DNA of 64,000 bases from Zingiber officinale (GCF_018446385.1 NC_055999.1:81173859-81237858); one strand, 5' to 3'; shown: positions 1 through 13,085, counted from the first letter of the stretch. Numbers and translations: made by a program. Notes: generated by a model from the letters alone, not told the origin.

Positions 1-17
1 TCCTAACTGCCAGTTAG

Positions 18-1592
18 TGTTGGTTGGTCCTAGGAAGATCGTACTGGTTCCACTATACAAAAATTTTGTACAAGTGTCAAACCTTTCCTAACAACCTATT
101 GTGTTCTTTAGAAATTAAATTCGGAATCGCAAACGGAAATTAACATTATTGATTCCAAATTTAACTTATCTGTTCTTAGTGGTTTAGACTTGGATTGCAA
201 ATGATACTTAACATTATAGATCCAAATCCACTTAGGTTACAAATTTAATTAAATATTTATTTCGGAAATCGGCTCCCAGGTCAAACATGGCGAGACACTT
301 GGCCTTCTTAGGTATGGAAACATCCACCACTGCCTCGACAAAGCCTCTTAACAAAATTCAATATTTAATTTCCTTATATAACCTTAGGTTTAACAAAAAA
401 AAACAATCGAATCACAAGATCGACAAATAAAACATAAGAAACACAACTTCGAATTACAAATCCAAAAATCTAGAATCTCTAGCCTCTTGTGTTTGGAATT
501 CATACAAAGAAAAACTAGTATGATGCGGAAAACAATTACTAGTTATACCTTTCTTTATAAACAATAACCTCTTGATCTTCTACCGTATTCCTCTTCTTAT
601 CTCGGACGTTGTGTTGGCAACGATCTACCGAGATGAGAACCACCAACACCTTCCTTCTTGCAAGATTCGGCCACCAACCTTCAAGCTCCAAGGGATGCAA
701 AAGCAAAGCCTCCTTTCTCTCCTTCTTCTCCTAGCTAGAACCGGCCACCAAGGGCTCCTCTTGTGTTGATGTCGCCGACCACCAAGGAGGAAGAGAAAAG
801 GAGAAGAGCAAGGAACTAGGCCGGCCACCACCAAGGAAGAGAGGAGAGGAAAATAGAATAGAGTTATATAAGGTGAGACACCTCTACCCCCTCTTTTATA
901 TTCCTTGGTCTTGGTAAATAAGGAAATTTAAATAAAAACTTCTTTAATTTTTTTTCCATGAAAAGGAAAATTTAATTGATAAAAAACAATTTCCTTTTCT
1001 TAAATCAACATAGCCAACCACCTCATAGCTCCAAGGAAGGAAAGTTTTAATAACACAAGAATTAAAACTTCCTAATTTGTTTCCAGAAATTTTTAAAATA
1101 AAAATTTCTCTAATAATTTTTCCCTTCATGGTTGGTTATAAAAGGAAATTTTATAAATTAAAATCTCTTTTTTAAAACATGTGGATGATTTCCAAAAAGG
1201 AAAGTTTTCTTCAAAATTAAAATCTTCCTTCCAACTACAAATAAGAAAAGATATCTAATCTTTCTCTTAATCTTTTGTAGACAACTATAAAAGAAAATAT
1301 TTAATTTTTAAACTCTTCTTTTAAATCATTGCTTCCACATAAGGAAAGATTTTAAATAAAAATCCTTTTAATTTAACTAGGGCCGGCCACAACAAGCTTG
1401 GGCTCTAAGCTATGGCCGACCCCCTCAACCCTTGGCTTGGTCGGCCTAAGCTTGGGCTCCAAGCTTGCTTGGCCGGCCACCTAAGGGGTGGGTAGGAAGG
1501 TGGGTATAATTCTCTATATACAAGAGGCTATGATAGGGACCGAGAGGAGGAATTGGTTTTGGTCTCCCGATGAAATTAAGCTTCCCGTGTTC
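18..1592 (-). repeat. Truncated LTR of Angela-type Copia (copy A)
   Basis: This stretch begins TGTTGGTTGGTCC and matches, base for base over long stretches, the LTR copies beginning at 1,593, 10,692 and 27,101. The orientation is minus because the family's PPT and pol lie on that strand in the other copies. It stops abruptly at the sequence cccgtgttc, where the next copy starts with TGTTGGTTGATCC. In the other copies this point is followed by another 0.8 kb of LTR, so copy A is cut by insertion of copy B and its remainder is not seen in the window. The short ORFs here run through non-coding LTR and are not genes. Confidence 0.8.
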
Positions 1593-3397
1593 TGTTGGTT
1601 GATCCTAGGAATATCGTACCGGTTCCATTGTACAAAAATTTTGTACAAGTGTCGAACCTTTCCTAACAACCTATTGTGTTCTATAGAAATTAAATTCGGA
1701 ATCGTAAACGGAACTTAACATTATTGATTCCAAATTTAACTTATCTGTTTTTAGTGGTTTAGACGTGGATCGCAAACGATGCTTAACATTATTGATCCAA
1801 ATCCACCCATGTTACAAATTCAATTAAATATTAATTTCAGAGATCGACTTTCAGGTTAAACATGGCGAGGCACTAGGCCTTCTTGGATATGAGAGAAACC
1901 ACCACTTCCTAGACAAAGCCTTTCAATGAAATCTAATATTTAATTTCCTTATATAACCCTAGGTTTAACCAAAAAGAACAATCGAATCACAAATTCGAAA
2001 AACAAAAAAAAACAAACTCGAATCACAAATTCGAATCCTAGAATTATATGCCTCTTGTGTTTGGAATTCATACAAAGAAAAACTAGTATGATGAGGGAAA
2101 TAATTACTAGTTATACCTTTCTTTGTATGCAACAACCTCTTGATCTTCTACCGTATTCCTCTTCTTATCTCGGACATTGTGTGGGCAATGATCTACCGAG
2201 ATGAGAATCACCCAAGCCCTTCTTCCTTCTTCCATGTTTCGGCCAAGCAAGCTTCTCCAAGAAATTATAACTCTCAGCCACCAACCAAGCTCCAAGGAAA
2301 ACTAGGAAACAAAATCCTCCTTTCTCTTCTTCTTCTCCAAGCTAGATCCGGCCACCAAAATAATTTCCTAGAGGTTGATGAGGTTCGGCCACTAAGGAGG
2401 AAGAAAAGGAGGAGATGGGGAGATGATATGGCCGACCACCACCAAGGAAGAAAAGAGAGAGGAAAAATAGAAGAGAGTTGTCACCCATGAAGATACACCT
2501 ACCCTCTCTTTTATATTCCTTGGTCTTGGCAAATAAGGAAAGTTTTATCAAAACTTCCTTATTGTCTTTGCCAATGAAAGGAAAGTTTTAATTAAAATTT
2601 CCTTTCAAACAATACATGGCCAGCCACCTTAATCCTTCCCAACAAGGCAAGTTTTGATCACAAAATTAAAACTTCTTAATTTGTTTCCGGAAATTTCTAA
2701 ATAAAAAATTCTCTTTAAAAAATTCCCTTCATGGTTGGTCATAAAAGGAAACTTTTATAAATTAAAATCTCTCTATTCATACATGTGGATGATTTACAAA
2801 AAGGAAATTTTTTTCTAAAATTAAAATCTCCTTTCAATCTACAAATAAGGAAAGATATCTAATTATTCTCTTAATCTTTTGTATAAAACTATAAAAGGAA
2901 AGATTTAAAACTTTTAAAACTTTCTTTTAAATCATGAACATGGTTACAAAAAAGGAACGTTTTATCAAAAATTAAAATCTTCCTTTTAACAAAAAATAAG
3001 GAAAGATATCAAACTTTTTACTTAATCTTTTGTAGAAAGTTATAAAAGGAAAGATTTAAATTTTAAACTCTCTTTTAAAACCATGCTTCCTCATAAGAAA
3101 AGATTTTAAAATAAAAATCCTTTTAATTTGGTTAGGGTCGGCCACACCATGCTTGGGCTCCAAGCATTGGCCGACCACCTACTTGGCTCAACCTTTTGGT
3201 CTTGGCTGACCCTAGCTTGGGCTCCAAGCTAACTTGGCCAGCCACCTAAGGGTGGGTAGGAAGGTGGATATAATTCTCTATATACAAGAGGCTACGATAG
3301 AGACCGAGAGTAGGAATTGGTTTTGGTCTCCCGATGAAATTAAGCTTCCCGTGTTCGCCCCGAACACTCAACTTAATTTCATTAATAATAATTCATA

Positions 3398-3690
3398 CAC
3401 TACAAAAAAAAACCTAACAATAACGGTTTTTCACCGTTGTCGTAGCTCATTTAGAATTGTTGTTAAATGTCGTGTTGTTAAAGGGGGTGCCCAAAGACAA
3501 CAGTTTTTAACCATTGTCTTTGAAGGCAAAGACAACATTTTTACAATGGTGAAAAACTGTTGTCTTTTCCTTCAAAGACAACAGTTTTTCACCGTTGTCT
3601 TTAAGCGTCTACCTTTAATAGCAGGGTCTTCAACAACAGTTTTAAACTATCTACGACAACGATGAAAAACCATTGTCTTTTTTAGATAAA
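3398..3690. repeat. CACTA 1 left TIR and subterminal repeat array
   Basis: After the terminal CACTAC, about six copies of a motif built on acaacagtttttcaccgttgtct appear in both orientations up to about 3,690. They form imperfect inverted pairs. Subterminal repeats of this kind are the DNA-binding sites of the accessory transposase in known CACTA elements. The short ORF over this interval is a by-product of the repeats. Confidence 0.8.
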
Positions 3691-3959
3691 AAATAAAAAA
3701 AATTAATACACAATTTTCCAATATTATAAATCATTCAAAATACTAAATTTCAAAATAAAATTTAATATACAATTTTCTAACATTCAAAAATAATATCTAT
3801 AACATTCTGAAGAAATTTCATAAGCAACCAACAAAATTTCATAAGCAACCAAGAATATGATAACACTATTAAAACAAAGGTAGAACAATGTAACACGAGA
3901 TTTTCTACTTAGATGTCGGTGAAGAGGAGGGATTGCAGCTCCTAGTGCTCCTTAATTTG

Positions 3960-4017
3960 TTAAAGTCTCTTCATTTTTTTAGCTTGTCGGCATTCTTCCC
4001 AATACTCTTGAGGACAC
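3960..4017 (-). pseudogene. Unassigned terminal-exon-like segment inside CACTA 1
   Basis: On the minus strand a good acceptor (attcgaatag) is followed by an open stretch reading CPQEYWEECRQAKKMKRL and then TAA. This looks like the last coding exon of a captured gene. I do not recognise the parent family. The composition (charged, Trp/Tyr/Cys present) is unlike the surrounding AT-rich sequence. It lies downstream, on the same strand, of the pectate lyase exons, so it could be a third captured fragment. Confidence 0.35.
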
Positions 4018-5566
4018 CTATTCGAATAAAGATATATATTACAAATTAGAAACTAAACTGTACGCGTGATTCTAATTGCATTGCATAAATGTTACATAAC
4101 CATAAAAACCATTTGATATAGTCATCTAACAGAAGTGCAAAAAGCGTTATCTATGTAACATAAATGGTAACCTCTTGAAATAATATGGTGGCTCTTAAAT
4201 TTCTTATTAAGCAGAATTTTCATTCTATGTCACTGTATACAAAGCTTCTATTATAAACCATGCAAACATTATTTTTCCCAGTGATCAAGCAACATTAATT
4301 CTAAAAGGTACAATCTAATGCAAACGTTCCCACACACTCCATATGATGCTAAGGAGTAAGTCATACATTAAATTCTAAAAGGGGCAATTAAAGGAAAGAA
4401 TGTCTTAAATAAAAATGAATCCAGAAAGTTACCATAGGCTTTAGATTAATACTTTAAGTTTACATTGATCATGAGCTAAATCATAAAAAGAGAAGTGGAG
4501 TGGCATGTTACATCAGTTGACTTTCTAATCTTTAATTTAAGTTTCACCATTTAAAGAAACAAGTCTATTTCTTCCTCTTGGAATCTCAAGATCTATTACA
4601 TCATCAAGCTGATGCATAGGATACCAATTTAGATGTTAACAGCTTAAAAAGTATATTCCTCATTAAATTTGTGTCCTCACCTTAAGAAAATCTGGAATAT
4701 ACTATTTTAAAGTCATGAACACGTTAATGTTTTCACCAACTATAGTAGGAATGGTTGCAGTAATTACCTGAAACAACATAAATCGTTAGTAGTGATCCTA
4801 ATTAATGAAACAAAACAAATATGAAATTAAACCTAAGGAACAAAAGAGCAAAGCAAGTATGAAATCTAATCCTAATTAATGAAAAACATCCTATCTATCC
4901 ATTAGTAGTGATCTCATAGCGCATTGTCACTCTACACTATGATTTCACCATTAACGGAACCAAACTAAGGAATGAAAGAGCAAAGCATTAAATGAACCTA
5001 ACCTAAGAAATGAAAGACGATGCAAATAAGAAAACCTAGTCTAACTTAAGCTATGATTGCAAGGAAATTAAAGACAACATAAAGTAAGCAACTAAAGAAA
5101 TTAAGCATGGAACGTAATCTAGAGCATTAAAGAAATCTAATCCTAATTGCATACAATAAAAGGACAACTATCACTAACATTTAACCAAACAAAGCATTGA
5201 AAGAAATTAAGGAACTAAAAATCAGTTAACAAATGTGTATCTTGAAACTTTGTGAGCATGGAATCTCTTGATGCATTCACTTTTGTTGCAAAGTTAGTTT
5301 TGTAATCGAAGACTGTTTAAGCTTTAACGAAAATAGATGGTTGGTTTATGCACTCATTTTCAATGAAACTTGAACGAAAATAGATGGTTGGTTTATCCAA
5401 CTCGCCTTCACCTCTTCCCGATCGGCTGCCTGTGCCAACAACATACATCTAATTACCAAGGCTCACTACATTCTTAATAAATTCAACATGAAATGTTCAT
5501 AAGCTCATTTAGAATGAAATACCAACTTGTCAGGAATGATTCATGTTGTAATCTAACAAGAATTAC
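4018..5566. other. AT-rich CACTA 1 interior without recognisable gene
   Basis: There is no long reading frame, domain or repeat I can support here. It may be intron or flanking DNA captured together with the exons on either side. Confidence 0.5.
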
Positions 5567-6524
5567 CTTCTCAGGTATGTACCTAAATACCAACTTCTTT
5601 TGTCCTGCTTCATAAATATTGCATTGAGACAAGATCTGGAGCCAGAGAAAAAAGTCAGTCAGGTATTTTGAGTAGAACACAGACAAACAAGCGCTGCTTG
5701 TATATTTTAAATTAGAAAGGACCTGTGCTTCTACACTGGCACAGACAGCATATATGCTCCAGTTTCTTGTGTAGTTGTTATAAAGGTGAACTTTGCCAAA
5801 TCTAAGTCGAGGCTGTCTCTGTCTTGTTCCATTGAAGAAGCAATGGTGAATGGTAATGCGAATACATCTATCGGTAACATGACTCTTGTCTGCTCCAATA
5901 AGCATTGTCTTGTCATGATTGGCGAAGCGGCATCTGTTCAAACATGGAAATGAGAAGCATACAACAATTCTTGTAGTGATCACCACTAACTTTTTTATGC
6001 TAATCTATTGCAAGAACAAACCATATTGACAAGATTGCATATTTTGCTAAAGAAATTTTAGAAAAGATTGCTGCATTATGTTGTGATGGCTAGTAAAAGA
6101 AGGAAAGCAACTACAAGTGTATCAGAATATAGACCAAAAGAAACAGAAACTTCTACAAGGACAATTAATCTATAATCACACAGAAAATTAGTATATTACA
6201 TCACCTTGAAACGGTGATATCAGTACTTTCGCGAGTGATATCAATTAGTCCATCATCATAATCTTGTAAGCTGCAGCGGTCTATCCAAATATGCCTCGAC
6301 TTGGGCTTTATCTGAATACCATCGACATCATGCACTCTGCCACCTTCAAATTCCAGACCAGTAGCCCAGCCAGCAACACCAATGACATAGCCAAGCATCT
6401 GGCAGGAAATATGGAGGTAAAACCATGCGGGGTCTGCGGACTTGAATGTCTTCAGATATCTGGCAAATATTTGACCTAGTGGAAACAAAACACCCCAACT
6501 GACAACACAAAGAATTCCATGGGT
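5567..6524 (-). pseudogene. Captured chimeric exons: cytochrome b561 domain fused to C-terminal half of pectate lyase
   Basis: Three minus-strand exons can be read. Exon 1 (6,205-6,524, after the acceptor tttgcag) starts THGIL and holds the DOMON-associated cytochrome b561 motif [12 protein letters not shown] and [10 protein letters not shown]. Without a splice it then runs into pectate lyase sequence, [11 protein letters not shown] and [19 protein letters not shown]. Exon 2 (5,723-5,933) continues with CRFANHDKTMLIGADKS and RQRQPRLRFG, which contains the pectate lyase active-site arginine region. Exon 3 (5,567-5,635) has SQCNIYEAGQKK. The introns between them keep GT and AG ends, and the frame stays open throughout. 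Intact proteins would be a membrane redox protein and a secreted cell-wall enzyme. Here only fragments are joined, with no clear start codon upstream. This is transposon-captured (transduplicated) sequence; whether the fusion is expressed is unknown. Confidence 0.85.
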
Positions 6525-6659
6525 CTGCAAAGTATGGAAATCACAATCAAATCGATGATCAAAGGTTTATAAACAACTAAAAATTAAGATTGTGAAAGAC
6601 CTATTTTCTATCATTGATCATCGATTTGATTGTGATGACCTGTTTTCTTCCTACTGGGG

Positions 6660-7250
6660 TTTATAAACAACTGACAATCAAATCGATGCTTTGTTCAGAA
6701 TCTAATGAAGGAGCTTCACACAAAACACCCAGCTCCTGAACTCCCAGAACCGATGAACAACAACCAAATACCGGCTGTGCTTGCTTCAACAACGGTGATG
6801 ATGAACGAATCTTCCACCAAGGAACCCCCTCGGATGGAAGATGAATGGAAGTAATGGAGGTGCTGGAATGAACCGCCGCCAACCTCTACCTCTACCGCCT
6901 GAACCCCAATAGGAAGAAGTGAAGAAGACCGCCGTAAGGTGAAGGATCTTGTTGGAGAACCCCTCCGATAAGGTGGATGCTCATTGCTGCTGCCGTCGCT
7001 CGCTATTGCCGCCAAGAGATGTTTGCTGCTGCCGTCACTGATTGGAATCCAGAAGAGGAAGATTGGGCAGTGGATGGCCGGCCGACGGCGGTGTGCGGGA
7101 GGAGGTTGCCGCCCGCCGTTGGTGAAGGAGAAGAAGTGGAAGGGCGGTGGCGTCGCGAGCCCTATCTCGAGGAGAAGCCGCGCGAGATCAGAATCGGGGG
7201 TTCTGATACTGTGCCGTGCGAAGAAATAAAGGAAAGGGAATGATTTTCTC
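6660..7250. other. GC-rich segment in CACTA 1, origin unknown
   Basis: Base composition rises sharply here (gccgccgtc, gccgcccgccg) compared with the AT-rich flanks, and both strands carry open frames. None of the translations resembles a family I know. It may be a captured 5' UTR or first exon of a host gene, since GC-rich 5' ends are common in monocot genes. The frames overlap on both strands, so none is called as a gene. Confidence 0.35.
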
Positions 7251-7606
7251 CTCCTTTAATCTGGGCCGTCCGATTTGATGAAGATGGATCCATTTGATCT
7301 AGCTGATGAAGAGATGAGTGGTGCGGATCTAGTTGCCTTCTTGCTTCGATCTAATGGTCCATGTAGCTTCAAATCTGGATGGAGGGTTGGATGGCTTAGA
7401 TCTGAATGAAGGAGGAAGATTTCTCTTGATCTGGATCAACGACTCATATTAATTCTTCTTGATCTCCATCATTTGACCTCCAAATAAAGTAAAATTTGGA
7501 GGAGGAGCATCTTTCGCGGAGGAGTCGCGAAGGAGGAGTCGGAGATAGGTTTTTGTTCGTTAGAAGAGTCACAGAGAAGTGGGTTTTATGTTTTTTTTCA
7601 TGAAGT

Positions 7607-7894
7607 TAAAAAAACTGTTGTGTTGTTAGGATTCAACAACATTCAATAGACAACAGTTTAATAAAACTGTTGTATATTATCACATAAGCAACAATAAAAG
7701 ATAATAGTGTTTTAAAACCGTTGTCTTTGACATACATTAGACAACAGTGTTTTGAACAACTGTTGTTATTTAAAAAATATTATGGTGAACAACAACAGTT
7801 TTCAATAAAACTGTTGTTAAATGGAAAAAAGACAATAATTTCTTGAAAAACTATTGTCTATTAGGTGTGGTTAAATCCAGAAATTCTTGTAGTG
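7607..7894. repeat. CACTA 1 right subterminal repeat array and TIR
   Basis: Copies of acaacagttt/aaaactgttgt alternate in both orientations from about 7,610 to 7,865. They are followed by the terminal ...AGAAATTCTTGTAGTG. The array mirrors the left end and shares its core with the ends of the CACTA at 20,494-26,384. Confidence 0.8.
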
Positions 7895-8697
7895 ATACCA
7901 CTAAAGAATTATTATTGAACTACCGCACCAATCCCAAATTACATTTTTGGCTCTTTCTTATTATGAGTGTGTTAATCTCCCTATGTTTAAGATGTCGGAT
8001 GTCCATTAATTAATTGAGTTACTGACAACTCATTTTAATTAATATCTTAGTCCAAGAGTAGTACCACTCAACGTTATTGTTGTGTCGGACTAAGTCCACC
8101 TGCAGGGTTTAACATGACAATCCTTATGAGCTCCTATTGGGGACATTATTAACCTATATTTACTAGGATACAGTTTCCTTCTATAATCAACAACATACAC
8201 TATAAATAATATTATTTCCCAACTTATCGGGCCTATTGATTTATTGAGCTAAATCACACCCTTTGATAAATCAAAGAAATAAATATTAAGTATATGTGCT
8301 TGTTATTATATTAGGATTAAGAGCACACACTTCCATAATAACAGAGGTATTGTTCTTTTATTTAGTAGTATAAAAAGAAACTACTTCAAATGGTCCGGCT
8401 CAATACACTCTGAGTGTATTAGTGTAATTTTATAGTCAAGATAAACTAATACTAAATTACACTACGACTATACCAATGATTTGTTCCTAACCATCTTAGT
8501 CGTGAACTACTGTTTATAATTTATAAGGAACTGATAACATGATTTTCTGTGTGTGACACCACATACCATGTTATCTACAATATAAATTAATTGAACAACT
8601 GCATTTAACATATAAATGTAAATATTTGACCAATGTGATTCTTTATTTCTAAAATAAATATTTACAAAAAGCTAGACTTTTAGTATACACTCTAACA

Positions 8698-10691
8698 ATC
8701 TCTCACTTATACTAAAAGACTATGCCACCATATATCCTGCCATACATCTTATTCCCAACCCCTCATCATGCCCAACAAAAGCTCTTGCCTTAAGGGTCTT
8801 AGTGAAAGGATCTATCTAGGTTATCATCCGATGCAATCTAGGCGACAATAACTTTTTCTCATTATATGATGCCTCGTATTGAGTGGTACTTACGCTCTAT
8901 TGTGTTTACTTGCCTTATGGACTTATGGTTTCTTCGAATTTGCTACTGCACCACTATTATCACAATAAATTGTAATAATTTTTTGGGTAAACCAGAAATC
9001 ATGTCTAAGTCCATCATGAAGTTTCTAAGCCATATAACTTCTGTGGCTGCCTCAAATGCTGCCACATACTCAACTTCTATGGTGGAGTCCGAAAAGCACA
9101 TATGCTTAAGATTCCTCCATAGTTATGACTTCACTTCCTAAAGTAAACACAAAACCCTGAGGTTGACTTGCTATTGTCCTTATCTGATTGGAAGTCAAAA
9201 ATCCGAGTAACCCACTGGGATCAAATCATTTGACTTGTAAACTAACATATAATCTCTAGTCCTTCTCAGGTACTTTAATATATGCTTTACGGCAGTCCAG
9301 TGTCCCAGTCCTGTGTTACTTTTATATCTGCTAACCATGCCTACGGTAAAACAGATATCTGATCTCGTTCACAGCATTGCATACATTGGGCTTCCGACAG
9401 CCGAAGTATAAGGAATTGCCTTCATGTCCTCTATCCCCTTTGATGTCTTCGGAGACATCTCTTTAGATAAAGCTTCTCCATGCCCAAAAGGTAGAAAAAA
9501 CCTTTCATGGAGTCTTGCATGCTAAAACGAGCTAGGATATTATGAAGCTCGGGATAAACACAACATACTTTTCTTGTGATCCCTTTGATCCCAAGAATAT
9601 GTGCGTATTCTCCCAAGTCCTTCATATCGAATTGCTTGGACAACCATACCCTTACTTCTGACAACACTTTGATATTGTTTCCAACTACCAAAAATGGTAT
9701 CTACGTATAGTACAAGAAATACCACCACATTTCCATCACACTTCTTGTATACGCAAGACTTATCCGGACACTGAATAAATCCATAGGTCTACATTACTTC
9801 ATTAAACCGGATGTTCCAAGACCTTGAAGCTTTGCTTCAGTCCATAGACCGATTGAGCTTACATACTAGATGCTCTTTTCCCTTTGCAATGAACCCCTCT
9901 GGTTGCTTCATATGGATGTTTTCTTCAAGACTTCCGTTAAGGAAAAACTGTCTTGACATCCACTTGCCAAATCTCATAATCCATATGAGCAACAATAGAT
10001 AAAAGAATCTGGATAGACTTTAAGCATGGCTACCGGTGAAAAGGTTTTCTTATAATTGATACCCTTTTTCAACAAGTCTTACTTTGAAAGTTTCCACCTT
10101 CTTGTCTGTCCTTCTTTTTCTATTGTGGACCTAATGACTTTTATACCATTTGGTGATTCTACAAGCTCCCAGACTTTATTAGAATACATAGATTCTATTT
10201 CTGTATTCATCGCTCTTTGCCAAGATGTTGCATCTTTATCTTGGAGCGCTTCGTCATATGTCTGGGGATTAGGTTCATGTTCACCAGGGATCAAGTCCAA
10301 AGACTCTCCCAAAACATGAATTTTTCAGGTTGGCTAACAACCCTCCCAGTACGACGAGGCATTGTCTGTAATTGTGTATCATTTGTGATACGTGTTGTAG
10401 TTTCTTGTGATATTTCATCTTATACAGTTAGGTACTAGATTAGACGTGTCCTTTATTATTTCCTTAAGAACAAATTTACTTATGGACTTGTGGTTCATTA
10501 CATAGTCCTCTTCTAAAAATTAGACATTGGTGCTAACAATAACCTTCTGATTTTTAGGACTATAAACCTCTTTTTGTTTCTCTAAGATAACCCACAAACA
10601 AGTGAACTCCTGTCCAACTTATCAGTGTCTCCCTTCATCACATGTGCTGGACTACCCCAAATCCTAATATGCTTCAGACTAGGCTTACGCC
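8698..10691 (-). pseudogene. pol: Host Angela-type Copia internal region, part 1: decayed RNase H and reverse transcriptase
   Basis: Reading the minus strand, fragments of Copia pol are recognisable: an RNase H end, then RT pieces including WLSKQFDMKDLGEYAHILGI and, near 9,696-9,707, YVDT where the catalytic motif YVDD is expected. A further piece (10,079-10,312) has the pre-RT region with EALQDKDATSWQRAMNTEI. Frameshifts and stops break the frame throughout. The same order of segments, less damaged, occurs at 17,311-18,900 in the nested copy. The region ends at acgcc (10,687-10,691), where the nested element is inserted, and resumes at 41,132. Confidence 0.85.
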
Positions 10692-13085
10692 TATTGGTTG
10701 GTCCTAGGAAGATTGTACCGGTTTGACTGTACTAAAATTTTGTACAAGTGTCGAACCTTTCCTAAACAACCTATTGTGTTCTTTAGAAATTAAATTAGGA
10801 ATCACAAATAGAACTTAACATTATTGATTCCAACTTTAACTTATATGTTCTTAATGGTTTAGATTTGGATCACAAACGATGCTTAACATTATTGATCCAA
10901 ATCCACCTATGTTATAAATTTAATTAAATATTAATTTCCAAAATTGACTTCTAGGACTGCATGGCGAGGCACTAGTCCTTCTTGGGTATGGGATCATCCA
11001 CCACCGCCTAGACAAAGCCTTTTAAAGAAATCTAATATTTAATTTACTTATATAACTCTAGGTTTAACCAAAAAGAATAATCGAATCACAAATTCAAAAA
11101 ATAAAAAAAACACAAACTCGAATCACAAATTTGAAACTCTAGAATCATATGCCTCTTGTGTTTGGAATTCATACAAAAAAAAAACTAGCATGATGTGGAA
11201 AATAATTACTAGTTATACCTTTCTTTATATACAATGACCTCTTGATTTTCTGCCGTATTCCTCGCCTCCTCTTGGACGTTGTGTGGGTGACGAACCTCCA
11301 AGATGAACACCACCCAAAAACTCCTCCTCCTTCTCTAAGTTTCGGCCATAGCCACCACCAAGGAACAAAAGAGAGGAAGGGGAAAGGAAAGGGGAGAGGG
11401 CCGACCACAAGAGAGAGCACAAGCAAGAGAATAAGAATTGATCCATCATGAGGTCTCTCCTCCCCTTCTTTTATAATACATGCCCAAGGCAAATAAGGAA
11501 AGATTTTTACAAAAATTAAAACCTTCCTCTTGTTTTCCTTTCCTCCTTTTTAATTCCTTTTTCTCCTCTTAATTGATTGAATGGCCGACCCCTTGCTTGG
11601 GCACCAAGCAAGGGTGGCCTACCCTTAAAAGAAGAAAAATATATCTTGTAAAAATTTTATAAGCAAAGAAGGAAAGCTCTTATAAAATTTTACAAGCTCT
11701 CTTTTAATTTCCTAATGTGGATGTTTTAAAAAAGGGAAATTTTAAAATAAGTTTTAAGATTTAAAACTTCTCATTTAAAATTTCCTTTTTTAACATGGTA
11801 ACAAAAAAAGAAATTTTTAAATTTAAAACTCTTTTTTTTAAAAAAAAAACCATGTGGATGGTTAAAAAAGGAAAGTTTTAAAACTTTTAAAACTTTCTTT
11901 TAAACCATGTAGCCTAATTCAAATATGGAAAGTTTTATAATTTCAAAATCTCTCTTTTAAAACTTGTAGATATCTACAATGAGAAGATTTTAAAAATTTA
12001 AAACGCCCCTCATACTTTGAATTATGTGGCCGGCCCACTTCTTGCTTGGGCACCAAGCAAGAGCCCGACCCCTTTGAAGAGGAAGTGACCGACCCCATGG
12101 CTTGGTCACCAAGCCATGGTCGGCTCCCTCTTGGACACCAAGATGGGCTTTTCATGAGTGGATATGAGGCATTAATGAGGCAACGACAGGGACCTAGAGG
12201 AGAAATTGGTTTTGGCCTCCCGACGAGCTCGAGTATCTCATGTTCGCCTATAACACACAACTCAAGTTCATCAATAATAACTCATTCCACTAGAGAGCTA
12301 TTATTGTACTACCGCACCAATCCCAAATTACATTATGGGCTCCTTTTTATCATGAGTGTGTTAATCTCCCTGTGTTTAAGATATCGGATGTCCACTAATT
12401 AATTGAGTTACTGACAACTCATTTTAATTAATGTCTTAGTCCAAGAGTAGTACCACTCAACCTTATCATCATGTCGGACTAAGTCCACCTGCAGGGTTTA
12501 ACATGACAATCCTTATGAGCTCCTCTTGGGGACATTATCACCCTAGATTACTATGACACAGTTTCCTTCTATAATCAACAACACACACTATAAATAATAT
12601 CATTTCCCAACTTATCGGGCCTTTTGATTTATCAAGCTAAATCGCACCCTTTGATAAATCAAATAAATAAATATTAAGTATATGTGCTTGTTATTATATT
12701 AGGATTAAGAGCACACACTTCCATAATAACAGAGGTATTGTTCTTTTATTTAGTCAGTATAAAAAGAAACTACCTCAAATGATCTTGCTCAATACACTCT
12801 GAGTGTATTAGTGTAATTTTATAGTCAAGATTGACTAATACCAAATTACACTATGACTATACCAATGATTTGTTCCTAACAATCTTAGTTGTGAACTTCT
12901 ATTTATAATTTATAAGGAACTAATAACATGATCTTCTGTGTGTGACACCACACACCATGTTATCTATAATATAAATTAATTGAACAACTACACTTAGCAT
13001 AAATGTAGACAATTTGACCAATGTGATTCTTATTTCAAAGTAAATATTTATACAAAAAGCTAGGCTTTTAGTATACATTCCAACA
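10692..13085 (-). repeat. 3' LTR of nested Angela-type Copia (copy C)
   Basis: The LTR starts tattggttggtcc (the canonical TG has become TA) and ends gtatacattccaaca. It is followed by atctcccacttatac, the complement of the polypurine tract gtataagtgggagat. It aligns along its whole length with 27,101-29,184 plus 40,821-41,131. The ORFs at 11,169-12,402 lie in LTR sequence and do not look like genes. Confidence 0.9.

Larger units (their letters stand above)
3398..7894. mobile_element. Non-autonomous CACTA (En/Spm) transposon carrying gene fragments (Pack-CACTA 1)
   Basis: The left end reads CACTACAAAAAAAAACC and the right end, complemented, reads CACTACAAGAATTTCTGG. Both are flanked by the 3-bp target duplication ATA (3,395-3,397 and 7,895-7,897), as is typical of CACTA elements. 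Both ends carry arrays of a subterminal motif of the type ACAACAGTTTTn...ACTGTTGT. No transposase (TNP2/TNPA-like) reading frame is recognisable, so the element depends on another for movement. The interior contains exons of at least two unrelated host genes on the minus strand. It sits inside Angela LTR copy B, and the LTR at 10,692-13,085 shows the empty site. Confidence 0.9.
1593..8697 (-). repeat. 3' LTR of host Angela-type Copia (copy B), interrupted by a CACTA element
   Basis: The LTR starts TGTTGGTTGATCC and ends ...CTCTAACA, followed by the complement of a purine tract (atctctcacttatac), as expected for the 3' LTR of a minus-strand element. Removing the CACTA insertion (3,398-7,894) and one 3-bp duplication leaves about 2.6 kb, comparable with the 2.39-kb LTRs at 10,692 and 27,101. 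The uninterrupted copy near 12,270-12,300 shows the empty CACTA site. The element's internal region continues at 8,698. Confidence 0.85.

Noticed and set aside
6716-7243. ORFs of 73-99 codons on both strands next to the cytochrome b561 exon, considered as a DOMON domain
   Set aside because: No DOMON signature could be seen in the translation, and no splice sites connect it convincingly to the exon at 6,524.
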